Shown: piece by piece, positions 26,091-34,970 of the stretch | How positions within the stretch are numbered: position 1 is the stretch's first letter | How the letters are laid out: the number at the start of each line of letters is the position of its first letter | Source of the DNA: Streptomyces sp. Je 1-79 | GTDB taxonomy: Bacteria > Actinomycetota > Actinomycetes > Streptomycetales > Streptomycetaceae | NCBI RefSeq assembly: GCF_025195125.1 | Contig: NZ_JAMGSL010000009.1 | Span: 287,720-351,719, forward strand | DNA length: 64,000 nt | Reading direction: 5' to 3' | The notes under the pieces: generated by a model | What the model was told of the DNA's origin: nothing | What the model saw: the letters and a program-made list of their open reading frames with translations, nothing else | Databases searched by the model: none | Program-made: the position numbers and the translations under genes

Positions 26091-26588
26091 GTGACCCAGA
26101 CCAGCGACAACGTCACCTGGCTCACCCAGGAGGCGTACAACCAGCTCAGGGCCGAGCTGGAGTACCTGTCTGGTCCCGCGCGAACCGAGATCGCCGCCAA
26201 GATCGCCGCGGCGCGCGAGGAGGGCGACCTGCGGGAGAACGGCGGGTACCACGCGGCCAAGGAGGAGCAGGGCAAGCAGGAGCTCCGGGTTCGCCAGCTG
26301 ACCCAGCTCCTTGAGCACGCCAAGGTGGGCGAGGCCCCGGCGGACGAGGGCGTCGTCGCCCCGGGCATGGTCGTCACGATCGCCTTCGACGGCGACGAGG
26401 ACGACACGATGACCTTCCTGCTCGCCTCGCGCGAGTACGCGAGCAGCGACATCGAGACGTACTCGCCGCAGTCCCCGCTCGGCGTGGGTGTCAACGGCAA
26501 GAAGGCCGGCGAGGACGCCGAGTACGAGCTGCCGAACGGCAACAAGGCCGCGGTGAAGATCCTCAGCGCGACGCCGTACACCGGCTGA
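26091..26588 (+). CDS. greA: Transcription elongation factor GreA
   Basis: 165-residue GreA. The N-terminal coiled-coil hairpin (residues about 10-75) contains TQEAYNQLRAELEYL and the acidic tip region REEGDLRENGGYHAAKEEQ, which enters the RNA polymerase secondary channel and stimulates cleavage of backtracked RNA. The C-terminal FKBP-like domain includes SPQSPLGVGVNGKKAGED, the usual ending motif. The start is GTG with GAGGAG 6 nt upstream. The monocistronic unit is followed by a strong hairpin. The 189-bp leader includes a small GAAGG-acaat-CCTTC dyad (26030-26044) of unknown meaning. Confidence 0.96.
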   Translation: MTQTSDNVTWLTQEAYNQLRAELEYLSGPARTEIAAKIAAAREEGDLRENGGYHAAKEEQGKQELRVRQLTQLLEHAKVGEAPADEGVVAPGMVVTIAFDGDEDDTMTFLLASREYASSDIETYSPQSPLGVGVNGKKAGEDAEYELPNGNKAAVKILSATPYTG

Positions 26589-26604
26589 GCCCACATTCCG
26601 GATC

Positions 26605-26636
26605 AAGGGCCGGACCCCCGAGGGGGTCCGGCCCTT
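26605..26636 (+). terminator. greA terminator
   Basis: A 15-bp stem (AAGGGCCGGACCCCC and complement) with a minimal loop, 16 nt after the greA stop, ending in CCCTT. Confidence 0.9.
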
Positions 26637-26640
26637 CGCT

Positions 26641-26674
26641 GTGCATGCACATGTAATGATGCGGGCTGACGTCA
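26641..26674. promoter_or_regulatory. Palindromes upstream of kinase operon
   Basis: GTGCATGCAC (26641-26650) and TGACGTCA (26667-26674, followed by CGTCAC) are perfect palindromes within the short promoter region of the first PQQ kinase. They are candidate operator elements; the cognate protein is unknown. Confidence 0.35.
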
Positions 26675-26696
26675 CGTCACAAGGGGGAGATGAGGC

Positions 26697-29084
26697 GTGC
26701 TGGGACCGCTGCGCGAGGGCGCACCACGGCAGATCGGCCCGTACGACGTGCTGGCGCGGCTCGGCGCCGGCGGCATGGGCGAGGTGTTCCTGGGCCGGTC
26801 GCACGGGGAGGGCGCCGTCGAGGGGTCCTACGTCGCCGTGAAGACCGTACGGCGGGACGTGGCGAACGAACCCGCCTTCCGCGACCGCTTCCGCCGCGAG
26901 ATCAAGGTCGCGGGCCTGGTGCGGAGCGTGTACGCGGCCGCTCCGGAGGGCGGGGACGCGGACGCCGAGGTGCCCTGGCTCGCGACGGCGTACGTGCCTG
27001 GGCCGAGCCTGTCGCAGGCCGTACGGAGGGGCGGCGCGCTGCCCGTGGCCACGGTGCGGGAGCTGGGAGCCGGGATCGCCCGCGCGCTGGCCGACCTGCA
27101 CGCGGCCGGGGTCCTGCACCGCGACCTGAAGCCCGGCAACGTCATGCTCTCCGTCGACGGGCCGCGGCTGATCGACTTCGGCATCGCGCGCAGCAACGGC
27201 GCGACGACCATGACGGCGACCGGGATGATGGTCGGCACCCCGTCGTTCATGTCGCCCGAGCACGTGGCGGGCGCGCGCCATGTCACGGGGGCCTCGGACG
27301 TCTTCTGCCTGGGTTCGCTGCTCTGCTACGCGGCGACCGGCGAGGACCCCTTCGGGGACGGGCCCCTGGCGGCCGTCCTCTACCGCGTCTCCCGGGCCGA
27401 GGCGGACCTGAGCCGCGTGCCGGACGAACTCCGTACGGTGATCGCCGCCTGCCTGCGCCTCGCCCCGGCCGAGCGGCCGTCGCCGGCCGAGCTGGTGGAG
27501 CTCCTGGGCGGGGAGCGGCGGCCGGCGTGGCCGGAGAGCGTACGGGAGCACATCGGGGAGTACGGGCGGGAGCTCGCGCAGCTGGTGGCGTCGGGCGGCC
27601 CGCTGGTGGAGGTGGCGGCGGCGCCGGCCGCGGCTCCGGGGACGGACCAGCTGCCGACGATGCCGCCGATGGCGCCGACGGCTCGGCCGGCGGCTCCGCC
27701 CCGGAGGCGGCGGGGGACGGTGATCGCGGTCGCGGTGGCTCTCGCGGTGCTCGGCGCCGGGGTGGGCACGTACCTGCTGTGGCCCGAGAACCAGAAGAAG
27801 CAGACGCCGCCGAAAGCGGCTCCGCCCGCCGCAGCCGAGGGACCGAAGATCACCGGGGTCGACTTCAAGGGCGTCGCGGACTCCTCCGGGATCGTGCCGC
27901 AGAACCCCGCGCAGCGCCCCGCCGGCTGGAAGCCCTGGACGGCGAAGCTCCCCGCACCCGCCTTCGGCTGCGCGGCGGGCACGACGGTGCTGGTCTGCCG
28001 GATGACGGACGGGCGGTACGAGGCGCTGGACCCGGCGAACGGGAAGAAGCTGTGGTCGGCGGAACCGGCCGAGACGAAGGTCGACGACAGCTGGACCAGT
28101 CCCAGCGGTGGGGTCTTCATCGTGGACAACGCGGCCCGGCCGACCGTCCACGACGACGCCGTCGTCCTCGCAGCCGACGACCGTCTACAGGTGCGGGACG
28201 CCCGCACCGGCAAGGTCCGCTGGGAGAAGCCCGCCTGGGGTGCGCAGGGCACGAGCTCACGCCCGATCGTCGCCGACGGCATCGTCTTCGCCGCCATGGA
28301 GACGACGGCGGAGCCCACCATGGAACGGGTCGGCATGGCCGCCTACTCCCTCGCCGACGGCACCGAACTGTGGAAGAAGGAGCTGACCAACGCCACGACC
28401 CCGCGCAGTGAAACCCGCCCCTACGAGCCGGTGGCCTTCGCCAAGGGGCAGGTGTACGCGCTGGGCGACGGTGGACTCGTCGCGTACGACGCGAAGACGG
28501 GCGAGGTGCGCGGCCAGGTCGACAAGGACGCCGAGGGCTGCCTTGAGGTGAAGATCGTCGGAGCGGTCGCCTACTGCCCGGACGTCGTCCTCCGGCGGAG
28601 CGCGGACGAGCGGCTGCGGGTCCTGGACTCCGCCACCCTCGCCTCCGCGGGAAGTCTGCACGCACCGGTCGAGACCCGGTATCCGGCGGTGATCACCCCC
28701 ACGGCGTTCGTCACGTTCGACGGCGGGCTCCGGATCCACGATCCGCGCGACGGGAAGCTGCTCGGGACCTACGCGGCGAAGGCCGCCCCGAAGGGCATGG
28801 AGCAGAACTGGTCCACCCCGCTGATCGCGGGGGACCAGGTCGTCTACGCCGACTACAGCGCGCTGTACACCGTGCGCCTCGGCAAGGGCGGCAAGCCCGC
28901 CGGACTCACGACCACGGCCGTCCCCGGCGCGCCCGGACCGCGAGCCCGCGAAGAGGCGTACGACCCGGACTGGGGCGTCAGCTTCGCGAAGACCACCCGG
29001 GAGCCGGAGGTCCTGCCGATCGGCGGGATCGCGCACGTCGTCTTCGACAAGGGTGTCGTCGCCTCCGTCGCGCTGCCCGAGTGA
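26697..29084 (+). CDS. Transmembrane Ser/Thr kinase with PQQ-propeller sensor (1)
   Basis: 795-residue Hanks-type kinase. The kinase domain spans about 15-275: glycine loop LGAGGMGEVF, K49 in VAVK, catalytic HRDLKPGN (D143), DFG (160-162) and SPEH in the activation segment. A Pro-rich linker leads to a transmembrane helix (341-362). The extracellular part contains repeated PQQ-type beta-propeller blades (ALDPANGKKLWSAEPA, VRDARTGKVRWEKPA, YSLADGTELWKKEL). It probably senses an external ligand or wall state and phosphorylates cytosolic targets. The start is GTG with GGGGGAGA upstream. It is paired with a homologous kinase 84 bp downstream. Confidence 0.92.
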   Translation: MLGPLREGAPRQIGPYDVLARLGAGGMGEVFLGRSHGEGAVEGSYVAVKTVRRDVANEPAFRDRFRREIKVAGLVRSVYAAAPEGGDADAEVPWLATAYVPGPSLSQAVRRGGALPVATVRELGAGIARALADLHAAGVLHRDLKPGNVMLSVDGPRLIDFGIARSNGATTMTATGMMVGTPSFMSPEHVAGARHVTGASDVFCLGSLLCYAATGEDPFGDGPLAAVLYRVSRAEADLSRVPDELRTVIAACLRLAPAERPSPAELVELLGGERRPAWPESVREHIGEYGRELAQLVASGGPLVEVAAAPAAAPGTDQLPTMPPMAPTARPAAPPRRRRGTVIAVAVALAVLGAGVGTYLLWPENQKKQTPPKAAPPAAAEGPKITGVDFKGVADSSGIVPQNPAQRPAGWKPWTAKLPAPAFGCAAGTTVLVCRMTDGRYEALDPANGKKLWSAEPAETKVDDSWTSPSGGVFIVDNAARPTVHDDAVVLAADDRLQVRDARTGKVRWEKPAWGAQGTSSRPIVADGIVFAAMETTAEPTMERVGMAAYSLADGTELWKKELTNATTPRSETRPYEPVAFAKGQVYALGDGGLVAYDAKTGEVRGQVDKDAEGCLEVKIVGAVAYCPDVVLRRSADERLRVLDSATLASAGSLHAPVETRYPAVITPTAFVTFDGGLRIHDPRDGKLLGTYAAKAAPKGMEQNWSTPLIAGDQVVYADYSALYTVRLGKGGKPAGLTTTAVPGAPGPRAREEAYDPDWGVSFAKTTREPEVLPIGGIAHVVFDKGVVASVALPE

Positions 29085-29155
29085 CGCACATGACGCACAT
29101 GACGTACGTGGTGTACGTGGTGTACGTGACCTTCGTGACCTACGTGACGTACTGA
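29081..29155 (+). repeat. 9-bp tandem repeats forming a 24-codon GTG ORF
   Basis: Eight degenerate 9-bp units (TGACGCACA, TGACGTACG, TGGTGTACG, TGACCTACG) fill the gap between the two kinase genes. The repeat is open in one frame from a GTG that overlaps the first kinase stop (GTGA) to a TGA at 29153. It would encode 24 residues made only of V, T, Y, M, H and F with period three (VTY, VVY, THM). The stop lies 13 nt before the next GTG, whose ribosome site (AAAGGA) follows it directly. Whether it is translated as a coupling peptide or is only a tandem repeat is open. Confidence 0.6.
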
Positions 29156-29168
29156 AAGGACGTGTTCG

Positions 29169-31496
29169 GTGCTGGAAGCACTGCCCGCCGGGCAGCCCCC
29201 GCGACTCGTCGGGCCCTACCGGCTGCTCGCCCGGCTCGGGGCGGGCGGCATGGGCGAGGTCCATCTGGCGTGCCGGGCGGACGCGCCGACGGCCGATCCG
29301 TACCGCATGGTCGCGGTGAAGACCGTCCGGGAGGACCTGGAGGTCGACGGGGACTTCCGGACCCGGTTCCGGCGGGAGATCGTGGCTGCGCGGGCGGTCG
29401 GCAGCCCGTACGCGGCGCTGCTCGTCGACGCCGACGCGGACGCGGCCGTGCCGTGGCTGGCGACCGAGTACGTCCCCGGCCCCTCGCTCGCGGAGGCGGT
29501 CACGCGGGCGGGTGCGCTGCCGGTCGACGCCGTACGGGCGCTGGGCGCGGCCCTCGCTCGGGCGCTGGACTCGGTGCACGCGGCGAAGGTGCTGCACCGG
29601 GATCTGAAGCCCGCGAACGTGCTGCTCGGGGCCTCCGGGCCGAAGCTCATCGACTTCGGCATCGCGCAGGCCTTCGAGGCGACGGCGCTGACCTCGACCG
29701 GTCTCGTCGTGGGTTCGCCGGGGTTCATGTCGCCGGAGCATCTGACCGGCAGCCGGGCCGTCGTACCCGCGTCGGACGTGTTCTGCCTGGGCGCGGTGCT
29801 GGCGTTCGCGGCGAGCGGGCGTGGCCCGTTCCACGACGACGAGATGGCCTCGGTGATCTTCCGGATCAGCCGGGCCGACGCCGAACTCGAAGGCGTGCCG
29901 GCGGAGTTGCGGCCGGTCGTGGAGCGCTGCCTGCGGCTCGACCCGGCCGCGCGGCCCTCGGCCGCTGAGCTGGTGGAGCTGTTGGGGTCCGAGGTGCCCT
30001 CGGCCTTCCCGTGGCCGGGCGGGGTGCTCTCGCTGCTGGCCGAGTACGGCGACTCCGCGCGGCGGATCGGTGAGGCGGCGGCGTCCGGTGCGGGGGTGGC
30101 CGACCTGCCGACGCTGGGCCCCCAGGTGCCGTACTCGCCCACGGCGATGACGGCCAGGCCCGACACGGCTTCGGCTTCGGCCGCGGCTTCGGTTCCGGCG
30201 GGGGTGAAGCGCCGCCGGCCGTGGGCGGCGGTCGCGGCAGGAGCCGTCGCGGTCGCCGTGCTGGCGACCGTGGGCGTCGTGATGTCCCGCGACGGGGAGG
30301 GCGAGAACGGGGGGACCGGCGGAAGCGTCACCGGCGGGGGCTCCGGTCCGGGCGGCGCCACGTCGACCCCGCCGGGCGCGGCCGGGCCGCGCACGCTCGA
30401 CCACGTCGTCCACCCCCACGGCGGCGAGGGGCACACCAACGACTTCGGCGAGGAGGGCGCGGACCGCACCACCCGCCCGGCCGGCTGGTCGCCCTGGTCG
30501 GTGAAGGTGGACGAGGCGGTCGGTCCGTGCGCCCTCTCCCCCGAGGTTCTGGTCTGCTCGGGAGACGGTGGCGGGGTCGTCGCGCTCAAGGCGGCCGACG
30601 GCTCGAAGCTGTGGTCGCGGCCGGGGAGCGGCGAGCTGCCACGGCCACCGGCGCAGCATCCGGCCGTCGTCGGCGACCGGGTGTACGTGACGGGACCGGA
30701 CGGCCTCACGGAGTACGGACTGAAGGACGGCGAGGAGCGCCGCCGGACGGCCGTGCCCGAGGGCGGCTGGGCGGTGAAGGGCACCGACGCGTTGGACGGG
30801 GTCCTCTACACGACGTACCTGAACGTGGCCGACGAGAAGTCCGGACTGGTGACGGCGGTCAAGCTGGGCGACGGCGGCAAGGAGCTGTGGCGCACGGCGC
30901 TGACATCGATTCCGGAAGGGCCGGTGGCGGCGGGCGGGCAGGTGTACGTACCGGCGGGAGGGATGCCGGTCGCGCTGGACGCCCGCACCGGCAGGGAGAC
31001 CGCGCGCGGGGCGGGGGCGAAGGGCTGTTTCTCGCTCGTCGTCCACCGGGAGTCGGTCCTCTGCCAGGCCGGGGACGGCCGCGGGATCGCCGTCTTCGAC
31101 GGGAGGACGCTGAAGAACGTGCGGACGTTCGCCCGGGACGTCCAGGGCTGGGGAGGCTTCGCGGTCGACGCGCAGGGGGTCGTGGCCCTCAGCGACCGGG
31201 AGACCTTCCGCCTCTACGACCTGGCGACCGGGAAGGAGCGGTGGAAGGACATCGACCACGCGACCGCGGAGCAGCTGGTCTTCGCCGGCGACCGTCTCCT
31301 GGTGACGACGGGGACGCGGGTCGAGTCGATGCCGCTGGACGACCCCGAGGCGTCGGCCGACCCCGGCAACAGAATCACCTTCGAGACGACGGAAGGCAGC
31401 GACGCGGACCAGGGCGCGAGCAGCGTTCTGGCCGCCGGAGGGGCGCTCTTCGTCACCACCTTCGACGGCCAGATCGTGTCCGGCTACGCGCCCTGA
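29169..31496 (+). CDS. Transmembrane Ser/Thr kinase with PQQ-propeller sensor (2)
   Basis: 775-residue paralogue of the upstream kinase. Kinase domain with LGAGGMGEVH, K51, HRDLKPAN (D145), DFG (162-164) and SPEH. A transmembrane helix (352-373) leads to an extracellular propeller with blades such as ALKAADGSKLWSRPG, ALDARTGRETARG and LYDLATGKERWKD. The activation-loop residues and lysine are intact, so it should be active. Start GTG, AAAGGA about 9 nt upstream. Tandem arrangement suggests duplication followed by divergence of the sensor part; the two may cross-phosphorylate or heterodimerise. Confidence 0.92.
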   Translation: MLEALPAGQPPRLVGPYRLLARLGAGGMGEVHLACRADAPTADPYRMVAVKTVREDLEVDGDFRTRFRREIVAARAVGSPYAALLVDADADAAVPWLATEYVPGPSLAEAVTRAGALPVDAVRALGAALARALDSVHAAKVLHRDLKPANVLLGASGPKLIDFGIAQAFEATALTSTGLVVGSPGFMSPEHLTGSRAVVPASDVFCLGAVLAFAASGRGPFHDDEMASVIFRISRADAELEGVPAELRPVVERCLRLDPAARPSAAELVELLGSEVPSAFPWPGGVLSLLAEYGDSARRIGEAAASGAGVADLPTLGPQVPYSPTAMTARPDTASASAAASVPAGVKRRRPWAAVAAGAVAVAVLATVGVVMSRDGEGENGGTGGSVTGGGSGPGGATSTPPGAAGPRTLDHVVHPHGGEGHTNDFGEEGADRTTRPAGWSPWSVKVDEAVGPCALSPEVLVCSGDGGGVVALKAADGSKLWSRPGSGELPRPPAQHPAVVGDRVYVTGPDGLTEYGLKDGEERRRTAVPEGGWAVKGTDALDGVLYTTYLNVADEKSGLVTAVKLGDGGKELWRTALTSIPEGPVAAGGQVYVPAGGMPVALDARTGRETARGAGAKGCFSLVVHRESVLCQAGDGRGIAVFDGRTLKNVRTFARDVQGWGGFAVDAQGVVALSDRETFRLYDLATGKERWKDIDHATAEQLVFAGDRLLVTTGTRVESMPLDDPEASADPGNRITFETTEGSDADQGASSVLAAGGALFVTTFDGQIVSGYAP

Positions 31497-31504
31497 CCAC
31501 TCCC

Positions 31505-31523
31505 GGCCGGGGCGCCCCGAGCC
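31505..31523. terminator. Hairpin between kinase 2 and ABC permease
   Basis: The palindromic core CGGGGCGCCCCG is extended by GGC/GCC pairs with one bulged A, between two convergent stop codons. Confidence 0.55.
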
Positions 31524-31524
31524 G

Positions 31525-32370
31525 TCAGACGGTCGCCGAGCGGTACTTCCGTACCGCCAGCGTCCGGAAGACCACGATGATCAGCACCGACCAGGTGATC
31601 GAGGCCCACACCGGATGGACCATCGGCCAGGCGTCGGACGTCGAGACGCCCGGGTTGCCGAACAGGACACGGCACGCCTGGACCGTCGCGCTGAACGGGT
31701 TCCACTCGGCGATCGGCTGGAGCCAGGACGCCATCTGGGCCGAGTCCACGAACGCGATCGAGATGAACGTGACCGGGAAGAGCCAGATCAGGCCGCCCGA
31801 GGTCGCCGCCTCCGGGGTGCGGACCGAGAGGCCGATGAGGGCGCCGATCCAGGAGAAGGCGTAGCCGAGGAGGAGCAGCAGGGCGAAGGCGGCCAGCGCC
31901 TTCGGAACGCCCTCGTGGATGCGCCAGCCGACCAGCAGGGCGACGATCGCGAGGACGACGACCGTGAGGGCGGTCTGCACCAGGTCGGCCAGGGTGCGGC
32001 CGGTGAGGACGGCGCCGCGGGCCATCGGCAGGGAGCGGAAGCGGTCGATGAGGCCCTTGTGCATGTCGTCGGCGATGCCGGCGCCCGCGCCGGCCGTGGC
32101 GAAGGTGACGGTCTGGGCGAAGATGCCGGCCATCAGGAACTCGCGGTACACGACGGGGTCCGTCGTGCCCCCGATGGTCATGGAGCCGCCGAAGACGAAG
32201 CTGAACAGCACCACGAACATGATCGGCTGGATGAGCCCGAAGATGACCATCTCGGGGATGCGGGACATCCGGATCAGGTTGCGTCTGGCGACGACGAGCG
32301 AGTCGCCGATGGACTGGGCGATCCCGCCGCGCGGCCTGGGGGCCGCCACGGCGTCGTTCACTGCGGTCAC
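31525..32370 (-). CDS. ABC-2 type exporter permease (DrrB-like)
   Basis: 281-residue integral membrane protein with six predicted helices and the ABC-2 signature region GIADDMHKGLIDRFRSLPM followed by RGAVLTGRTLADLVQ. This is characteristic of DrrB-type permeases for daunorubicin and other drugs or lipids. It pairs with the ATPase just upstream; GTG overlaps that gene's TGA (GTGA). An exporter for a hydrophobic antibiotic, lipid or polymer is likely; the substrate is unknown. The convergent kinase gene ends 28 bp away. Confidence 0.92.
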   Translation of the reverse strand: MTAVNDAVAAPRPRGGIAQSIGDSLVVARRNLIRMSRIPEMVIFGLIQPIMFVVLFSFVFGGSMTIGGTTDPVVYREFLMAGIFAQTVTFATAGAGAGIADDMHKGLIDRFRSLPMARGAVLTGRTLADLVQTALTVVVLAIVALLVGWRIHEGVPKALAAFALLLLLGYAFSWIGALIGLSVRTPEAATSGGLIWLFPVTFISIAFVDSAQMASWLQPIAEWNPFSATVQACRVLFGNPGVSTSDAWPMVHPVWASITWSVLIIVVFRTLAVRKYRSATV

Positions 32371-33398
32371 TTCGCCGCCTCCTTCCGGGCCTGGTTCCGC
32401 GCGGTGCCGTCCTGCGCCGCTCCGCCGTTCTCCTCGTCCCCCAGCTCGGCCGCGTGGCCGGTCAGCGAGATGAAGACGTCGTCGAGGGTGGGCCGGCGCA
32501 GCCCGATGTCGTCGATCTCGACGCCGACGGTGTCGAGGTCGCGGATGACCTCGGCGAGCAGCTTGGCGCCGCCGGTGACCGGAACGGTGAGCTTGCGGGT
32601 GTGGTTCTCGACGGAGACCTCGCCGTGGCCGATGCCCGCCACGCCGTAGCGGGCGAGGACGTCACGGGCCGGGGCGATCATGTCGGGTTCGTGGACGACG
32701 ACCTCGACGCGCTCGCCGCCCGTCTGGGCCTTGAGCTGGTCCGAGGTGCCGCGGGCGATGACCTTGCCGTGGTCGATGACGCAGATGTCGTGGGCCAGGT
32801 GGTCGGCCTCCTCCAGGTACTGCGTCGTCAGGAGCAGGGTCGTGCCCCCCGCGACGAGTTCCTGGATGACCTCCCAGAGCGCCTGCCGGTTGCGCGGGTC
32901 GAGGCCGGTCGTCGGCTCGTCCATGAACATCACGGGCGGGGAGACGACGAGTGCGGCGGCGAGGTCGAGACGGCGGCGCATGCCGCCGGAGTACGTCTTG
33001 GCGGTGCGGTCGGCCGCGTCGGCGAGGCTGAAGCGTTCGAGCAGCTCGGCCGCCCGGGCCTTCGCCCGCTTGGCGCTCAACTGATAGAGCTGGCCGACCA
33101 TCTGGAGGTTCTCACGGCCGGTCAGATACTCGTCGACGGCCGCGAACTGCCCGGACAGACCGATCGAGCGCCGGACCTCGTTCGGGTGCTTGAGGACGTC
33201 GATTCCGGCGACGACGGCCCGTCCGCTGTCCGGCTGGAGCAGCGTCGTCAGCACGCGCACGGCCGTCGTCTTTCCCGCTCCGTTCGGGCCGAGCAGGCCC
33301 AGGACCGTGCCCTCGGGTACGTCGAGGTCGACGCCGTCCAGAGCTCGTACGTCGCCGAAGGTCTTCACCAGACCTTCGGCGTAGATCGCGCCTGGCAT
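32367..33398 (-). CDS. ABC exporter ATPase (DrrA-like)
   Basis: 343-residue ABC ATPase. Walker A GPNGAGKT near residue 37, Q-loop SGQFAAVDEYLTGREN (Q followed by FAAVDE, typical of DrrA), signature YSGGMRRRLDLAAAL, Walker B VMFMDEPTTGLD and an H-loop equivalent TTQYLEEAD. The C-terminal extension (TLDDVFISLTGH) is also as in DrrA. ATG has CGGAG 9 nt upstream. First gene of a two-gene operon; a palindromic TATCGCGATA lies about 100 bp upstream. Confidence 0.94.
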   Translation of the reverse strand: MPGAIYAEGLVKTFGDVRALDGVDLDVPEGTVLGLLGPNGAGKTTAVRVLTTLLQPDSGRAVVAGIDVLKHPNEVRRSIGLSGQFAAVDEYLTGRENLQMVGQLYQLSAKRAKARAAELLERFSLADAADRTAKTYSGGMRRRLDLAAALVVSPPVMFMDEPTTGLDPRNRQALWEVIQELVAGGTTLLLTTQYLEEADHLAHDICVIDHGKVIARGTSDQLKAQTGGERVEVVVHEPDMIAPARDVLARYGVAGIGHGEVSVENHTRKLTVPVTGGAKLLAEVIRDLDTVGVEIDDIGLRRPTLDDVFISLTGHAAELGDEENGGAAQDGTARNQARKEAAK

Positions 33399-33501
33399 GT
33401 GGGTTCTCCGGTTCTTTCCCAGGAATTCGGGCGTTTCCGCCCAAGTTTAGGTTTGAACAGCGGCCACCGCCCAGTGAATCAGTGACCGGACTCACATACG
33501 C

Positions 33502-33519
33502 TATCGCGATACATCGCGA
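33502..33519. promoter_or_regulatory. Candidate operator upstream of ABC exporter
   Basis: TATCGCGATA (33502-33511) is a perfect palindrome and is followed by a second ATCGCGA core (33513-33519). It could be a tandem site for a small dimeric repressor controlling the exporter; no dedicated regulator gene adjoins it. Confidence 0.4.
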
Positions 33520-33550
33520 CTCACAACCATCATGTACGTCCCACCACTTC

Positions 33551-33580
33551 GGCGGGACTACAGGTACTCCCCGTCCCGCC
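33551..33580 (-). terminator. ilvA terminator
   Basis: GGCGGGAC and GTCCCGCC arms, 14-nt loop, beginning 16 bp beyond the ilvA stop. Confidence 0.6.
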
Positions 33581-33596
33581 ACTGCGTGCCCCGCGG

Positions 33597-34823
33597 CTAC
33601 AGCACCACGTACCCCGCCTCCCGCAGCGCCGCCTCGACCTCCTGGCAGTGCTCCGGACCCTTCGTCTCCAGGTGGAGCTCCACCTCCGCCTCCGTCAGAC
33701 CCAGCCGGGGATCGGTGCGCACATGCATCACGTCCAGCACGTTCGCGTCCACCACCGTCAGCACCGCGAGCAGCGTCGCCAGCGCGCCCGGCCGGTCCGT
33801 CACCCGCAGCCGCAGACTCAGATAGCGGCCCCCGGCCGCCATGCCGTGACGCAGGATCCGCTGCATCAGCAGCGGATCCACGTTCCCGCCCGACAGCACC
33901 GCGACCACCGGCCCCTGGAACGCCTTCGGATCGCTCAGCAGCGCCGCGACCGGGCTCGCGCCGGCCGGCTCGACCACCAGCTTCGCGCGCTCCAGACAGA
34001 GCAGCAGCGCCGAGGAGAGCGCGTCCTCGGAGACGGTACGGACCTCGTCCACGTACTCCCGCACGATCGCGAACGGCACGTCGCCCGGCCGCCCGACCTT
34101 GATCCCGTCCGCCATCGTCACCGGCGAATCGACCGCCACCGGATGCCCGGCGGCCAGCGACGGCGGATACGCGGCCGCGCCCTCCGCCTGCACACCGATC
34201 ACCTTCACGTCGGGGCGCACGGACTTCACCGCGAGCCCGATACCGGCCGCGAGCCCTCCCCCGCCGACCCCGACCACGATCGTGCGGACCTCCGGGCACT
34301 GCTCCAGGATCTCCAGGCCGACCGTCCCCTGCCCGGCGATGATGTCCGGATGGTCGAAGGGATGGATGAAGACCGCGCCGGTCTCCGCCGCGTACTCCTC
34401 CGCCGCCGCGAGCGTCTCGTCCACGACATGGCCGTGCAGCCGCACCTCCGCGCCGTACTCACGGGTCGCCGCGACCTTCGGCAGCGGGGCACCGACCGGC
34501 ATGAAGACCGTGGAGCGCACCCCGAGGAGCGACGAGGCCAGCGCGACCCCCTGCGCGTGGTTGCCCGCCGACGCGGCGACCACACCGGCCGCCCGCTGCT
34601 CGGGCCGCAGCCCCGCGATCCGTACGTACGCACCGCGCAGCTTGAACGAACCGGTTCGTTGAAGGTTCTCGCACTTGAGGTGGACCGGGGCCCCCACCAG
34701 CGACGACAGATGGCGGCTGCCCTCCATCGGGGTCGCCCTGGCCACCCCTGACAGCATCTTCTGCGCCCCACGGACATCGTCGAGGATCAGCGGGTGCAAG
34801 GGGTGTGGCCTACGGAAGCTCAT
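33597..34823 (-). CDS. ilvA: Threonine ammonia-lyase
   Basis: 408-residue PLP enzyme that deaminates threonine to 2-oxobutanoate, the first step of isoleucine synthesis or threonine catabolism. PLP lysine K61 lies in TGSFKLRGA. SAGNHAQG binds substrate, GGGGLAAG is the phosphate loop, and SGGNVDP closes the site. A single C-terminal ACT-like regulatory domain (about 335-408, LRLRVTDRPGALATLL) matches the short, catabolic-type enzyme class found in actinobacteria. Divergent from the MarR gene across about 150 bp. No attenuator or T-box-like leader is visible. Confidence 0.95.
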   Translation of the reverse strand: MSFRRPHPLHPLILDDVRGAQKMLSGVARATPMEGSRHLSSLVGAPVHLKCENLQRTGSFKLRGAYVRIAGLRPEQRAAGVVAASAGNHAQGVALASSLLGVRSTVFMPVGAPLPKVAATREYGAEVRLHGHVVDETLAAAEEYAAETGAVFIHPFDHPDIIAGQGTVGLEILEQCPEVRTIVVGVGGGGLAAGIGLAVKSVRPDVKVIGVQAEGAAAYPPSLAAGHPVAVDSPVTMADGIKVGRPGDVPFAIVREYVDEVRTVSEDALSSALLLCLERAKLVVEPAGASPVAALLSDPKAFQGPVVAVLSGGNVDPLLMQRILRHGMAAGGRYLSLRLRVTDRPGALATLLAVLTVVDANVLDVMHVRTDPRLGLTEAEVELHLETKGPEHCQEVEAALREAGYVVL

Positions 34824-34970
34824 GACAGCAAGTCTCGCAGCTCAAGGGCCTGATGGCCGCCCGGGGAGCAGCCGTCCCGGCCGGTTTGCGCAGCGCAGGT
34901 ACGGACCCTCGCAGCTCCGCGTACTCTGTCCCCCACCAACCGACCGCCGCACGAGAGAGCCCCCACAGCC

